Shown here: piece after piece, positions 1 through 5,539 of the stretch
Layout: every line of letters begins with the position of its first letter
Numbering within the stretch: position 1 is the stretch's first letter
Assembly (NCBI GenBank): GCA_034716535.1
Contig: JAYEJW010000444.1
Span: forward strand, 1-8,743
DNA: 8,743 bases
DNA from: JAYEJW01 sp034716535
Lineage (GTDB): Bacteria > Pseudomonadota > Gammaproteobacteria > Chromatiales > Chromatiaceae
Reading direction: 5' to 3'
Made by a program: the position numbers and the translations under genes
Notes under the pieces: model-generated
Seen by the model: the letters and a program-made list of their open reading frames with translations, nothing else
Told to the model about the DNA's origin: nothing
The model's database searches: none

Positions 1-120
1 TTGGTGGCTGACCGCGTTGAAGACCTCGAGTGACTGGCCATCAAAGGGATGGTGCGAGCGCAGCACGGTGACCCGCTCGGGGTAGCCGTCTAGGTGGTGG
101 TGATGGGTATTGTGTCGTGT
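1..120 (-). mobile_element. Edge of a mobile element: DUF5372-like reading frame, cut by the window end
   Basis: Read on the minus strand in the frame whose last codon is at 3-1, this segment is open and contains the peptide LDGYPERVTVLRSHHPFDGQ. From memory it resembles the start of the small DUF5372 proteins found beside transposon recombinases and integrases (typical core RVTVLRPHHPFEGxSLEV). It runs out of the window. It overlaps, in another frame, the last 20-odd codons of the nuclease gene, which stops resembling its family at about position 121. The simplest reading is that a mobile element or recombination brought this segment in and cut the nuclease. The exact element end is not visible; the bases around 105-121 are the likely boundary. 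The protein's function is unknown. The family name rests on recalled similarity only. Confidence 0.5.
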
Positions 121-1798
121 AGTCCTTGATCCTGTCGATCAGGTTCGTCAGGATCGGCTCCTCGCCCGGCAAGATTTCAGTGAGGTCGTTTGTGAACTCG
201 AAGGTATTGAGATCACCGAGCACGATCACCCGCGCCTTCGGATCGTCCCGAAGGAGTCTGTCGACGAATTCGTTCAACGCCAGCGCCTGGGCCTCGCGTT
301 CCGCTTCGCCCTCCTGCACAAAGGGTTGCGTCGCCCCGAAGATCGGCGTGGAGCCAAACCGCGAGGTGAAGTGGTTATTGATGACCGTGAATTCACGTCC
401 CTTGAAGGCGAACCTGGCCAGCAATGGGTCCCGGGTGCCCGTGAACGCATCGGCATTGCTCACACCAGAGGCGGCTAGAACGTCGGACGTCAGTGATTCG
501 AATCCGACCAGCCCGACTCGCAGTGCGTTGTACAGGAAAGCGTTGCGAATGTTGCCGCCGGGAACACCACCGGAGGTGCCATCGACAGGCGCCACATCGA
601 AGAAGTCGTAGACGGGTCCGCCGGCGGCGACGATGGCATCCGCTAGCGCCTGCAGCGTCTCGGTTGCGTCCACTGTGCCATCGTCCGTCTCTCCGGAATT
701 GTCCTGGATCTCCTGCAGCGCGATCACGTCTGGCGCATGCAGGTTGTCCAGGATCTGCGACGCCAAGGCCGCGCGCTGGTTGTCATCGGATGCATCCGGG
801 CTCAGGTTGAGCAGGTTGTAGCTGGCCACCGTGACCTTGGAGCGTTTCCCGACGAGTTTTGTCTCTTCTTGGGCCAGCTCCCGCGCCTCGATGTCGAACA
901 GGTCCGTGGCATTCACCTCGAAGTTTCCGAAGCTGTACCCCACGACCCCGGTCACATCCCCCAATCGATCCCCGACTTTGATCGCGGGAACCTCACCGGG
1001 AAACAGGGTCCCGTCCAATTGGATTTGGACGCGCTCCGGGTTCTGGTCGCCCCGGTTGTCGGGGTCGGGCTGCAGGTTTATGCCGCCGCGGCGGGTGCGC
1101 GCGTCCTTCGGAGCCACGTCCTTGCCGCGGTTGGCGAGCACGAAGAGCTCGCTGCTGAAAGGAGTGAAGGTCCGGGTGCCCGAGACCGCCACCGGCTCCT
1201 CGATCTTGACTCTCATCCCTTCTAGGCTCTCGTAGAAATCGATACCGTCGAGCTCCGGATCGAAGTTGTTGGCCGCCACGTCCGCCGGATCCTGTAGGTC
1301 GATGGGCGGATCCGTCTCATCGGCGCTGATGACGTCCACATTGGGGGGAACCCGCCCGCTGCGGCCGATAACCACAGGGGCCGGAAACTGATTACCACTG
1401 GACAGCACTTCTACGGCCGGTCTGAAGAGCTCGGTAATGGAAAGGTTTCCGGTGGCAGCGCCCCCCGGAACGAACTCGCTGACTTCGCCGGTCAGTCTGA
1501 CCTCATCGCCCAGGCTCACGGGATCGCTACTGAAGACGAAGATGCCGTCCGAGGTATCCTCATCGCCGTCTCCGATGGCGTCCTGTACGTAGAAGCCATT
1601 GAAGGCCACGGCGGTCACGATGCCTGTCGTGATCACAGTTTCGCCCGCAAGCTCGGAAATGTGGCTCGCGCCCTGGATTTCGTAAATGGGCGTTATCTCC
1701 TCGGCACCTACCGGGGCCGAGAGCACCGCCGCGATTGCACTTGCTGTAACCAGATGCGAGATCCGCCGGGACCGGGTCTTGGTTTGAGAACTCAGCAC
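41..1798 (-). CDS. Secreted ExeM/NucH-type endonuclease/exonuclease/phosphatase nuclease, 3' end truncated
   Basis: Extracellular DNase-type protein of 585 residues. The GTG start at 1798 is preceded by AAGGAG with a 7-nt gap. Residues 1-32 are an Arg-rich n-region, a hydrophobic core and AxA, a Sec signal peptide. Residues about 38-130 (IYEIQG, GIVTAVAFNGFYVQD) match the OB-fold domain of this family. The EEP nuclease domain begins near 322: YNLLNL (327-332), LQE (361-363), NNHFTSR (474-480) and LGDLN (527-531) are the metal and catalytic motifs. Homology stops at about residue 559 (TNLIDRIKD). The expected LDHILVS and SDH-type motifs, with the catalytic His, are missing, replaced by a Pro/Arg-rich tail read out of frame from the mobile segment. 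About 60-80 family residues are lost, so the product is probably inactive. Secreted nucleases of this family normally serve biofilm DNA turnover or phosphate and nucleotide scavenging. Confidence 0.85.
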   Translation of the reverse strand: MLSSQTKTRSRRISHLVTASAIAAVLSAPVGAEEITPIYEIQGASHISELAGETVITTGIVTAVAFNGFYVQDAIGDGDEDTSDGIFVFSSDPVSLGDEVRLTGEVSEFVPGGAATGNLSITELFRPAVEVLSSGNQFPAPVVIGRSGRVPPNVDVISADETDPPIDLQDPADVAANNFDPELDGIDFYESLEGMRVKIEEPVAVSGTRTFTPFSSELFVLANRGKDVAPKDARTRRGGINLQPDPDNRGDQNPERVQIQLDGTLFPGEVPAIKVGDRLGDVTGVVGYSFGNFEVNATDLFDIEARELAQEETKLVGKRSKVTVASYNLLNLSPDASDDNQRAALASQILDNLHAPDVIALQEIQDNSGETDDGTVDATETLQALADAIVAAGGPVYDFFDVAPVDGTSGGVPGGNIRNAFLYNALRVGLVGFESLTSDVLAASGVSNADAFTGTRDPLLARFAFKGREFTVINNHFTSRFGSTPIFGATQPFVQEGEAEREAQALALNEFVDRLLRDDPKARVIVLGDLNTFEFTNDLTEILPGEEPILTNLIDRIKDYTTQYPSPPPRRLPRAGHRAALAPSL

Positions 1799-1958
1799 GC
1801 TCGCTCTCCTTAGAAAAGTTGCGCGAATACCTGTTCGCGTGGGAGCGAGAGGCTACAGAGCTGCTGTTACGCTGAGGCAACGTCGCCGTGTCAGTCTCGT
1901 GAACTCTGCTGCGAGTGGGTAGGGAATCAGAGGAAACGACGAACCAATCAGCGCCTCG

Positions 1959-2237
1959 CTAGTTTCCGGCATCGGGCTTTGCGCGCGCGTTTTCGATGAG
2001 TCGAGCGGCAACGGCTCTCGCCATGCCTGCCGCGGTGGTATCGCCGGTGATGTGGGCAACGGCGGTTGCCCCCTCGTGCAGCAGATTGATCTGCTCGGCA
2101 ACCCGTCGTGGATCCTTGAGCTCCGCGGCCCGCGCAAGCTCCTCGAAGTAGGCGATCACCAATCGCTTGTGCAATAGGGCTTCCTGAAACACAGGGCTGA
2201 ATCCGCAACGAAGCCGCCGATGCCGAGCAAACAGCAT
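1959..2237 (-). pseudogene. C-terminal fragment of a TetR/AcrR-family regulator
   Basis: The reading frame gives 92 residues. From about residue 14 it matches the ligand-binding C-terminus of TetR regulators: FQEALLHKRLVIAYFEELAR, then LAR-x-AELKDP, AEQINLLHEGATAVAHITGD and a final ARAVAARLIENA helix. The N-terminal helix-turn-helix domain, normally about 60 residues, and the first half of the effector domain are absent. The bases beyond 2237 do not continue it in any minus-strand frame I checked. The ATG at 2235-2237 lies just beyond the homologous part and has no clear ribosome binding site. It cannot bind DNA as it stands, so I call it a remnant, possibly the former local regulator. It lies on the same strand as the nuclease gene, 160 bp upstream of it. 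Confidence 0.65.
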
Positions 2238-2270
2238 CGCTCGATCAAACCGTGATCAACCGGTTTCACG

Positions 2271-2277
2271 AGAGGAG
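2271..2277 (+). promoter_or_regulatory. Shine-Dalgarno site AGAGGAG for the cytochrome-like gene
   Basis: AGAGGAG lies 7 nt before the ATG at 2285. It selects this start over the upstream in-frame ATG at 2252, which has no such site. The shorter start also puts MKRR directly ahead of the hydrophobic core, as expected for a signal peptide. Confidence 0.7.
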
Positions 2278-2284
2278 TACCACC

Positions 2285-2534
2285 ATGAAACGACGCGCGA
2301 TCGCGGGCGCCACAGCGGCCGCCTTGGTCATGGGCGTGACGCTCGGCGTGAGCTACGCCGGGACCGCCTCGGCGGAGTCCGCACGGGATTGGGGACCGAT
2401 TCGGGCATCACGCGCCGCCTTATGCAAAGACCGCCGCGGCGCAGCCGAAGGAGGCCTGCGCCAGTTGCCACATGGCCAACGCGACCGATATGGTCTTCAG
2501 TAAGTTCTATGCGCCGATTCTCGGGGCCAAGTAA
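2285..2534 (+). pseudogene. Small secreted c-type cytochrome (CxxCH near C-terminus), frameshifted
   Basis: The first frame encodes a clear Sec signal peptide (MKRRAIAGATAAALVMGVTL, cleavage likely near YAGTASA) and continues to about RDWG. The second frame, shifted, picks up from about 2400 and reads HHAPPYAKT, then KEACASCHMANATDMVFSKF, ending YAPILGAK and a TAA at 2532-2534. CASCH (2457-2471) is a covalent haem c attachment motif. The two halves join only if one base is missing or two are extra between about 2390 and 2420. In the first frame alone the product ends at 2503 without the haem motif. The restored protein would have about 82 residues and one haem. Its tail (CxxCH, DMVFSKFY) recalls the haem-binding C-terminus of cytochrome P460-type proteins, but the rest of that fold is absent; this assignment is tentative. 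Periplasmic electron transfer would be the normal role. Confidence 0.65.
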
Positions 2535-2546
2535 GAGAGACTGGAA

Positions 2547-2568
2547 TCGGGCGCCCAGCGGCGCCCGA
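2547..2568 (+). terminator. GC-rich hairpin 12 nt after the cytochrome stop, terminator-like without a T tract
   Basis: TCGGGCGCC and GGCGCCCGA form a perfect 9-bp stem around the 4-nt loop CAGC. Its position right after the TAA at 2534 fits a transcription end or a 3' RNA-stabilising hairpin. No run of T follows, so intrinsic termination would be weak. The glycosylase gene starts 30 bp downstream. Confidence 0.5.
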
Positions 2569-2597
2569 CCCTGGACCTCAAGCAGACCGGTTTCGTG

Positions 2598-3206
2598 ATG
2601 ACCTCCGTTGCCTCGCTCGTTGCCGAAGTGCGCCGCTGCAGGGTCTGCGCTGAGCATCTGCCGCTCGGTCCTCGTCCTGTCCTGCAACTGCACCCTCTCG
2701 CCCGAATACTGGTGGCCGGGCAGGCGCCGGGCCGCAAGGTCCATGAATCGGGCATACCCTTCGCCGATGCCAGTGGCGATCGTCTCCGAGGGTGGCTGGG
2801 TCTTCCCTTGGAGGTGTTCTACGATCCGCGCTGCGTGGCCATTCTTCCCATGGGTTTCTGCTTCCCCAGTACCGGCAAATCTGGTGATTTTCCGCCACGT
2901 CCAGAGTGCGCACCCACGTGGCGTGAGCAACTCTTAAAGAAGCTACCAAATTTTGAGCTCACCTTGGTCATCGGGCAGTACGCGCAGGCCTATCACCTGC
3001 CGGGCAGCGGAACCTCGGTGACGAGCGCAGTGGCGAATTGGCGCCAGGTCTGGCCCAGGATCGTTCCGCTGCCCCATCCGAGCCCAAGAAACAACCGATG
3101 GCTTCGCCGCAACCCCTGGTTCGAGGACGAGCTGCTTCCGCAGCTGCGAGCCAGAGTTTCGGAGGTCCTCGAATGTAGAACCGTAGGTCGGGTTAGCGAA
3201 GCGTAA
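2598..3206 (+). CDS. Uracil-DNA glycosylase family protein (COG1573-like)
   Basis: Cytoplasmic base-excision repair protein of 202 residues, close to the usual size for this family; such proteins remove uracil or related damaged bases from DNA. The visible motifs, numbered from the ATG at 2598, are GQAPGR (41-46), the active-site loop of the family, FYDP (about 74-77), the conserved LPMGFCFPSTGKSGD segment (83-97), and HPSPRN (160-165), the DNA-intercalation loop equivalent. CRVC near the N-terminus could be half of an Fe-S cysteine set, as in family 4 enzymes, but a full four-cysteine pattern is not obvious. A GTG at 2595 is an equally possible start; neither has a clear ribosome binding site. 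The last ten or so codons and the TAA come from the palindromic repeat that begins at 3181, so the natural C-terminus has been replaced or extended. Family assignment is firm; the exact substrate is not known. Confidence 0.85.
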   Translation: MTSVASLVAEVRRCRVCAEHLPLGPRPVLQLHPLARILVAGQAPGRKVHESGIPFADASGDRLRGWLGLPLEVFYDPRCVAILPMGFCFPSTGKSGDFPPRPECAPTWREQLLKKLPNFELTLVIGQYAQAYHLPGSGTSVTSAVANWRQVWPRIVPLPHPSPRNNRWLRRNPWFEDELLPQLRARVSEVLECRTVGRVSEA

Positions 3207-3289
3207 CCCGACATGGTTTCGTCGGGTTACGGCGCGCGCCAGGTTCGTCACAATTCAGTACCTTACGAGCGCGCCTAACCGAACTACGG
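3181..3289. repeat. Dispersed palindromic repeat (MITE-like) with imperfect terminal inverted repeats
   Basis: The left end reads CCGTAGGTCGGGTTAGC and the reverse complement of the right end reads CCGTAGTTCGGTTAGGC, an imperfect terminal inverted repeat about 109 bp apart. Inside, GTCGGGTTA (3187-3195) pairs with TAACCCGAC (3204-3212) across an 8-nt loop, and a third copy of GTCGGGTTA lies at 3221-3229. Elements with the GTAGGTCGGGTTAGC...GTAACCCGAC signature are recalled as common non-coding repeats in proteobacterial genomes. It carries no gene. It supplies the 3' end of the glycosylase gene and could act as a 3' mRNA hairpin. Confidence 0.75.
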
Positions 3290-3598
3290 TTTCGATCGGC
3301 CCTGATCGTTCCAGCTGAGGAATAGCGCGAATCACCGAGGATTAAGGTCCCGCCGAAGGAGTCGCTCGTACACCTTCGCAGTGCACGGAAGTGGCGTTCG
3401 GACAATCCGGGCTCGTGAGTTTCCAGAGGACGAGGTCGCCGGCAGCGGTGCCGCGTGACCGCAATCCGCCAACAATCACTGGTGCTTTGCCCAAAGAGGA
3501 GGGAAGTCCAGGGCACGGCTGACACCCGGGTCCCGGGGGATTTGCCTATACTTTGCGCTAACTCCCATCTGCTCGGCGCTTTCGACGGCGATGTTTCC
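3290..3598. other. About 310 bp without a recognisable gene, upstream of the MoaD-like gene
   Basis: Open frames exist here on both strands, but none gives a peptide I recognise and none has a ribosome binding site. The plus frame that reaches the MoaD-like gene from 3455 looks like non-coding read-through. TATACT at 3547-3552 could be a -10 box for the downstream pair, but I see no matching -35 hexamer at 16-18 bp spacing, so I do not call a promoter. Confidence 0.5.
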
Positions 3599-3871
3599 AT
3601 GGCCACGACCTTGAGCTTTACACCCAATCTGTACCGACACCTGGATTGCCCGGCCGCTCCTGTGGAGGGATCCAGCATCCGGGAGGCGCTGGAGGGCTAT
3701 TTTCAGGCCAATCCGCGCGTGCGTGGCTACGTCTTGGACGACCAGGGGGCCCTGCGCAGGCACATCGCAATCTTCCTCAATCGGGAGCTGATCCGGGATC
3801 GCGCCGAGCTGTCCGATCCAATCGGTGACGGCGACGAGATCTTTGTCGTGCAGGCCCTGTCAGGAGGATGA
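3599..3871 (+). CDS. MoaD/ThiS/CysO-like sulfur-carrier protein with C-terminal Gly-Gly
   Basis: Small beta-grasp (ubiquitin-fold) protein of 90 residues. The end, DGDEIFVVQALSGG, is the hallmark of MoaD, ThiS and CysO carriers: the terminal glycine is adenylated by an E1-like enzyme and made into a thiocarboxylate that donates sulfur. The pattern RRHIAIFLNRELI followed by a GDGDEIFVVQA segment is closest, by eye, to CysO-type proteins used in cysteine synthesis. The ATG at 3599 gives the usual family length; in-frame sequence further upstream resembles nothing, though no strong ribosome binding site precedes this start. The stop codon is one base before the next gene, and the last two Gly codons are also that gene's Shine-Dalgarno site. 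No E1-like MoeB/ThiF, cysteine synthase or JAMM protease gene lies in the window, so the sulfur acceptor or target is unknown. Confidence 0.85.
   Translation: MATTLSFTPNLYRHLDCPAAPVEGSSIREALEGYFQANPRVRGYVLDDQGALRRHIAIFLNRELIRDRAELSDPIGDGDEIFVVQALSGG
3862..3867 (+). promoter_or_regulatory. Shine-Dalgarno AGGAGG embedded in the diglycine codons of the preceding gene
   Basis: AGGAGG is a perfect anti-16S match 5 nt before the ATG at 3873. The same bases form most of the GGA GGA codons for the C-terminal Gly-Gly of the MoaD-like protein. This implies translational coupling of the two genes and places two constraints on the same six bases. Confidence 0.8.
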
Positions 3872-3872
3872 C

Positions 3873-4979
3873 ATGAGTGACCGTCTGTTGGTTGGGACCC
3901 GCAAGGGGCTGTTCCGGATCGAGCGGGAAGGGACGGGACGTTGGGGTATCTCTCAAAGCTGGTTCCTGGGGGACCCGGTTTCCATAGTGCTCGCCGAGCC
4001 CGGCGGTCCACGGCGCCATGCAGCCCTCGATCTGGGCCATTTCGGGGTCAAGATGCAGCGGTCCGAGGACGGGGGCAAGACCTGGTCCGAGGCGCCGGTG
4101 CCGGCCTTTCCGTTAAAGCCGGACGGTCTCGAGGACAAGGATCCCATGCGCGGTATCGAGGTGCCCTGGAGCACCCAGCTGATCTGGGCCCTGGAGTGCG
4201 GCGCACCCGGTGAGCTCTGGTGCGGGGTCATTCCCGGAGCGCTGTTTCGCTCGACCGACGGGGGCGATAGCTGGGAGCTTGCTCGTGCTTTGTGGGAGGA
4301 TCCTCGACGACGGAAATGGATGGGCGGTGGCTACGACTTCGCCGGGATTCACTCGATCCTCGTCGATCCGCGCGACCCGGCGCACCTGACCCTGGGTGTC
4401 TCGGTGGGGGGCGTTTGGACCACCAGAGACGCGGGCGCACACTGGGATCTGATCGGCTCGGGCCTGCGCAGCGCCTACGTGCCGAAGGACATGGCAGGCG
4501 ATCCCTTGACGCAGGACCCCCACCGTCTCCTGCACTGCCGTGCCGTCCCCGATCGCCTATGGATGCAGCACCACAATGGGATATTCGTCAGCGATGACGG
4601 CGGCTTGAGCTGGCGGGAGCTGACGGACGTTCCGCCCTCCAGCTTCGGCTTTGCTCTCGCCGTGCACCCGACGGACCCGGACACGGCCTGGTTCGTCCCC
4701 GCCAAGAAGGACGAGCAGCGCATTCCCGTGGACGCGCGTCTGGTGGTCACGCGCACCAGGGACGGCGGCAAGCACTTCGACGTCCTGGACCAGGGTCTTC
4801 CGCAAGAGCCGGCCTACGACCTGGTCTATCGTCACGGCTTGGACGTGTCGAGTGACGGCGAGCGGCTCGCATTCGGCAGCACGACCGGCTCCCTTTGGGT
4901 CAGCGAAGACCAGGGAGACTCCTGGCAGAGCGTCAGCAAGCACCTCCCGCCCGTGCTTTGCGTGCGCTTCGAGGAATGA
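3873..4979 (+). CDS. Cytoplasmic BNR/Asp-box beta-propeller protein (sialidase-fold, function unknown)
   Basis: Protein of 368 residues with six Asp-box (S/T-x-D-x-G-x-x-W) hairpins: SEDGGKTW (64-71), STDGGDSW (127-134), TRDAGAHW (184-191), SDDGGLSW (240-247), TRDGGKHF (295-302, last Trp replaced by Phe) and SEDQGDSW (344-351). These mark the blades of a WD40/YVTN/BNR-like propeller. Such proteins are often named exo-alpha-sialidase, but I do not see the FRIP motif or the arginine triad of true sialidases, and there is no signal peptide, so a secreted glycosidase role is unlikely. It begins one base after the stop of the MoaD-like gene with a perfect Shine-Dalgarno site and surely shares its transcript. 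A role as binding partner or scaffold for that carrier is inference from this coupling. I recall this pair occurring together in other genomes but cannot confirm it here. Confidence 0.85.
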   Translation: MSDRLLVGTRKGLFRIEREGTGRWGISQSWFLGDPVSIVLAEPGGPRRHAALDLGHFGVKMQRSEDGGKTWSEAPVPAFPLKPDGLEDKDPMRGIEVPWSTQLIWALECGAPGELWCGVIPGALFRSTDGGDSWELARALWEDPRRRKWMGGGYDFAGIHSILVDPRDPAHLTLGVSVGGVWTTRDAGAHWDLIGSGLRSAYVPKDMAGDPLTQDPHRLLHCRAVPDRLWMQHHNGIFVSDDGGLSWRELTDVPPSSFGFALAVHPTDPDTAWFVPAKKDEQRIPVDARLVVTRTRDGGKHFDVLDQGLPQEPAYDLVYRHGLDVSSDGERLAFGSTTGSLWVSEDQGDSWQSVSKHLPPVLCVRFEE

Positions 4980-5064
4980 ACGGAACCTTCGGCGGCGCGA
5001 TAGGAGCCGCAGTGTCATCATCCGCCCGTCGGCTGCTCCTCGATGGGAGAAGCCGCTCGGAAGG

Positions 5065-5499
5065 CTAGGGCTTGATGTCGAGCACCGGCGTATCGGCGAA
5101 GGCGTCGATCTGGTCGATCTCGATGATGTTGCCCTTGACCGAGAGCACCCGGCAGCGGCTCAAGGCAATGAGGTTGGGCCGCACCGGGGCGCGGGTGGCG
5201 AACACTCCGCGAAGCGGGTTCTGGGGATTACGACGCGGGTGCACCTGGAGGATCGCGCGACGTTCAGGGGTGTCATTGCGGTCGAACCAGTACAGAACCC
5301 AGATCGCGTCCAGGTCCCCGACACCCAATAGGGCAGGTTGGTACTGCTTGTCCACCTCAATCGTAGTCCTGCCTTCCACTTTGCGTACCCAGCCGATGGG
5401 CCGGACCTCGTACACGGGGGCTACCCCGTTGTCGGGTGATTCCGCCGAGCTCGTTGACACAATCAGCCCGAAGGCAAGCACAAGAAACAGCTTTTTCAT
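5065..5499 (-). CDS. TrmO/TsaA (UPF0066)-fold protein with a signal peptide
   Basis: Protein of 144 residues. Residues 1-19 (MKKLFLVLAFGLIVSTSSA) are a Sec signal peptide, cleaved before ESPDN. Residues about 29-144 form a UPF0066 domain: PIGWVRK (34-40), LDAIWVLYWFDRND (63-76), VHPRRNPQNP (87-96), GVFATRAPVRPN (98-109), IALSRCRVLSV (111-121) and TPVLDIKP (137-144). The cytoplasmic family members TrmO/YaeB are S-adenosylmethionine-dependent methyltransferases acting on t6A37 of tRNA. Export would separate this one from both cofactor and tRNA, so its activity is probably different and I give no gene name. It ends at DIKP, a few residues earlier than usual. The ATG at 5499 follows GAGGTGG at a fitting distance. 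It starts 40 bp after the stop of the DUF2914 gene on the same strand, so the two are probably one operon. Confidence 0.8.
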   Translation of the reverse strand: MKKLFLVLAFGLIVSTSSAESPDNGVAPVYEVRPIGWVRKVEGRTTIEVDKQYQPALLGVGDLDAIWVLYWFDRNDTPERRAILQVHPRRNPQNPLRGVFATRAPVRPNLIALSRCRVLSVKGNIIEIDQIDAFADTPVLDIKP

Positions 5500-5539
5500 G
5501 ATTCGCCCACCTCGACTCCTTCACTGCTCCGCCAAGACG

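Noticed and set aside
110..1235. Several long plus-strand open frames opposite the nuclease
   Set aside because: They are antisense to a gene with clear family motifs, are Arg/Pro-rich or low in recognisable sequence, and have no ribosome binding sites; they reflect high GC content.
3181..3289. CRISPR-like repeats
   Set aside because: The copies of GTCGGGTTA are arms of one palindromic element, not regularly spaced repeats with unique spacers.
3541..3560. TATACT as a promoter -10 box for the MoaD-like gene
   Set aside because: No -35 hexamer at acceptable spacing; CTGACA at 3519 is 22 bp away.
3193..3678. 161-codon minus-strand frame over the repeat and upstream region
   Set aside because: It runs through the palindromic repeat and antisense into the MoaD-like gene, has no ribosome binding site and resembles no family.
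4557..5021. Minus-strand frame opposite the propeller gene
   Set aside because: Antisense shadow of a gene with six Asp-box motifs.
4980..5064. Terminator between the converging propeller and TrmO-fold genes
   Set aside because: Only short, loosely nested complementary segments (AGGAGC/GCTCCT) with a long loop and no T run.
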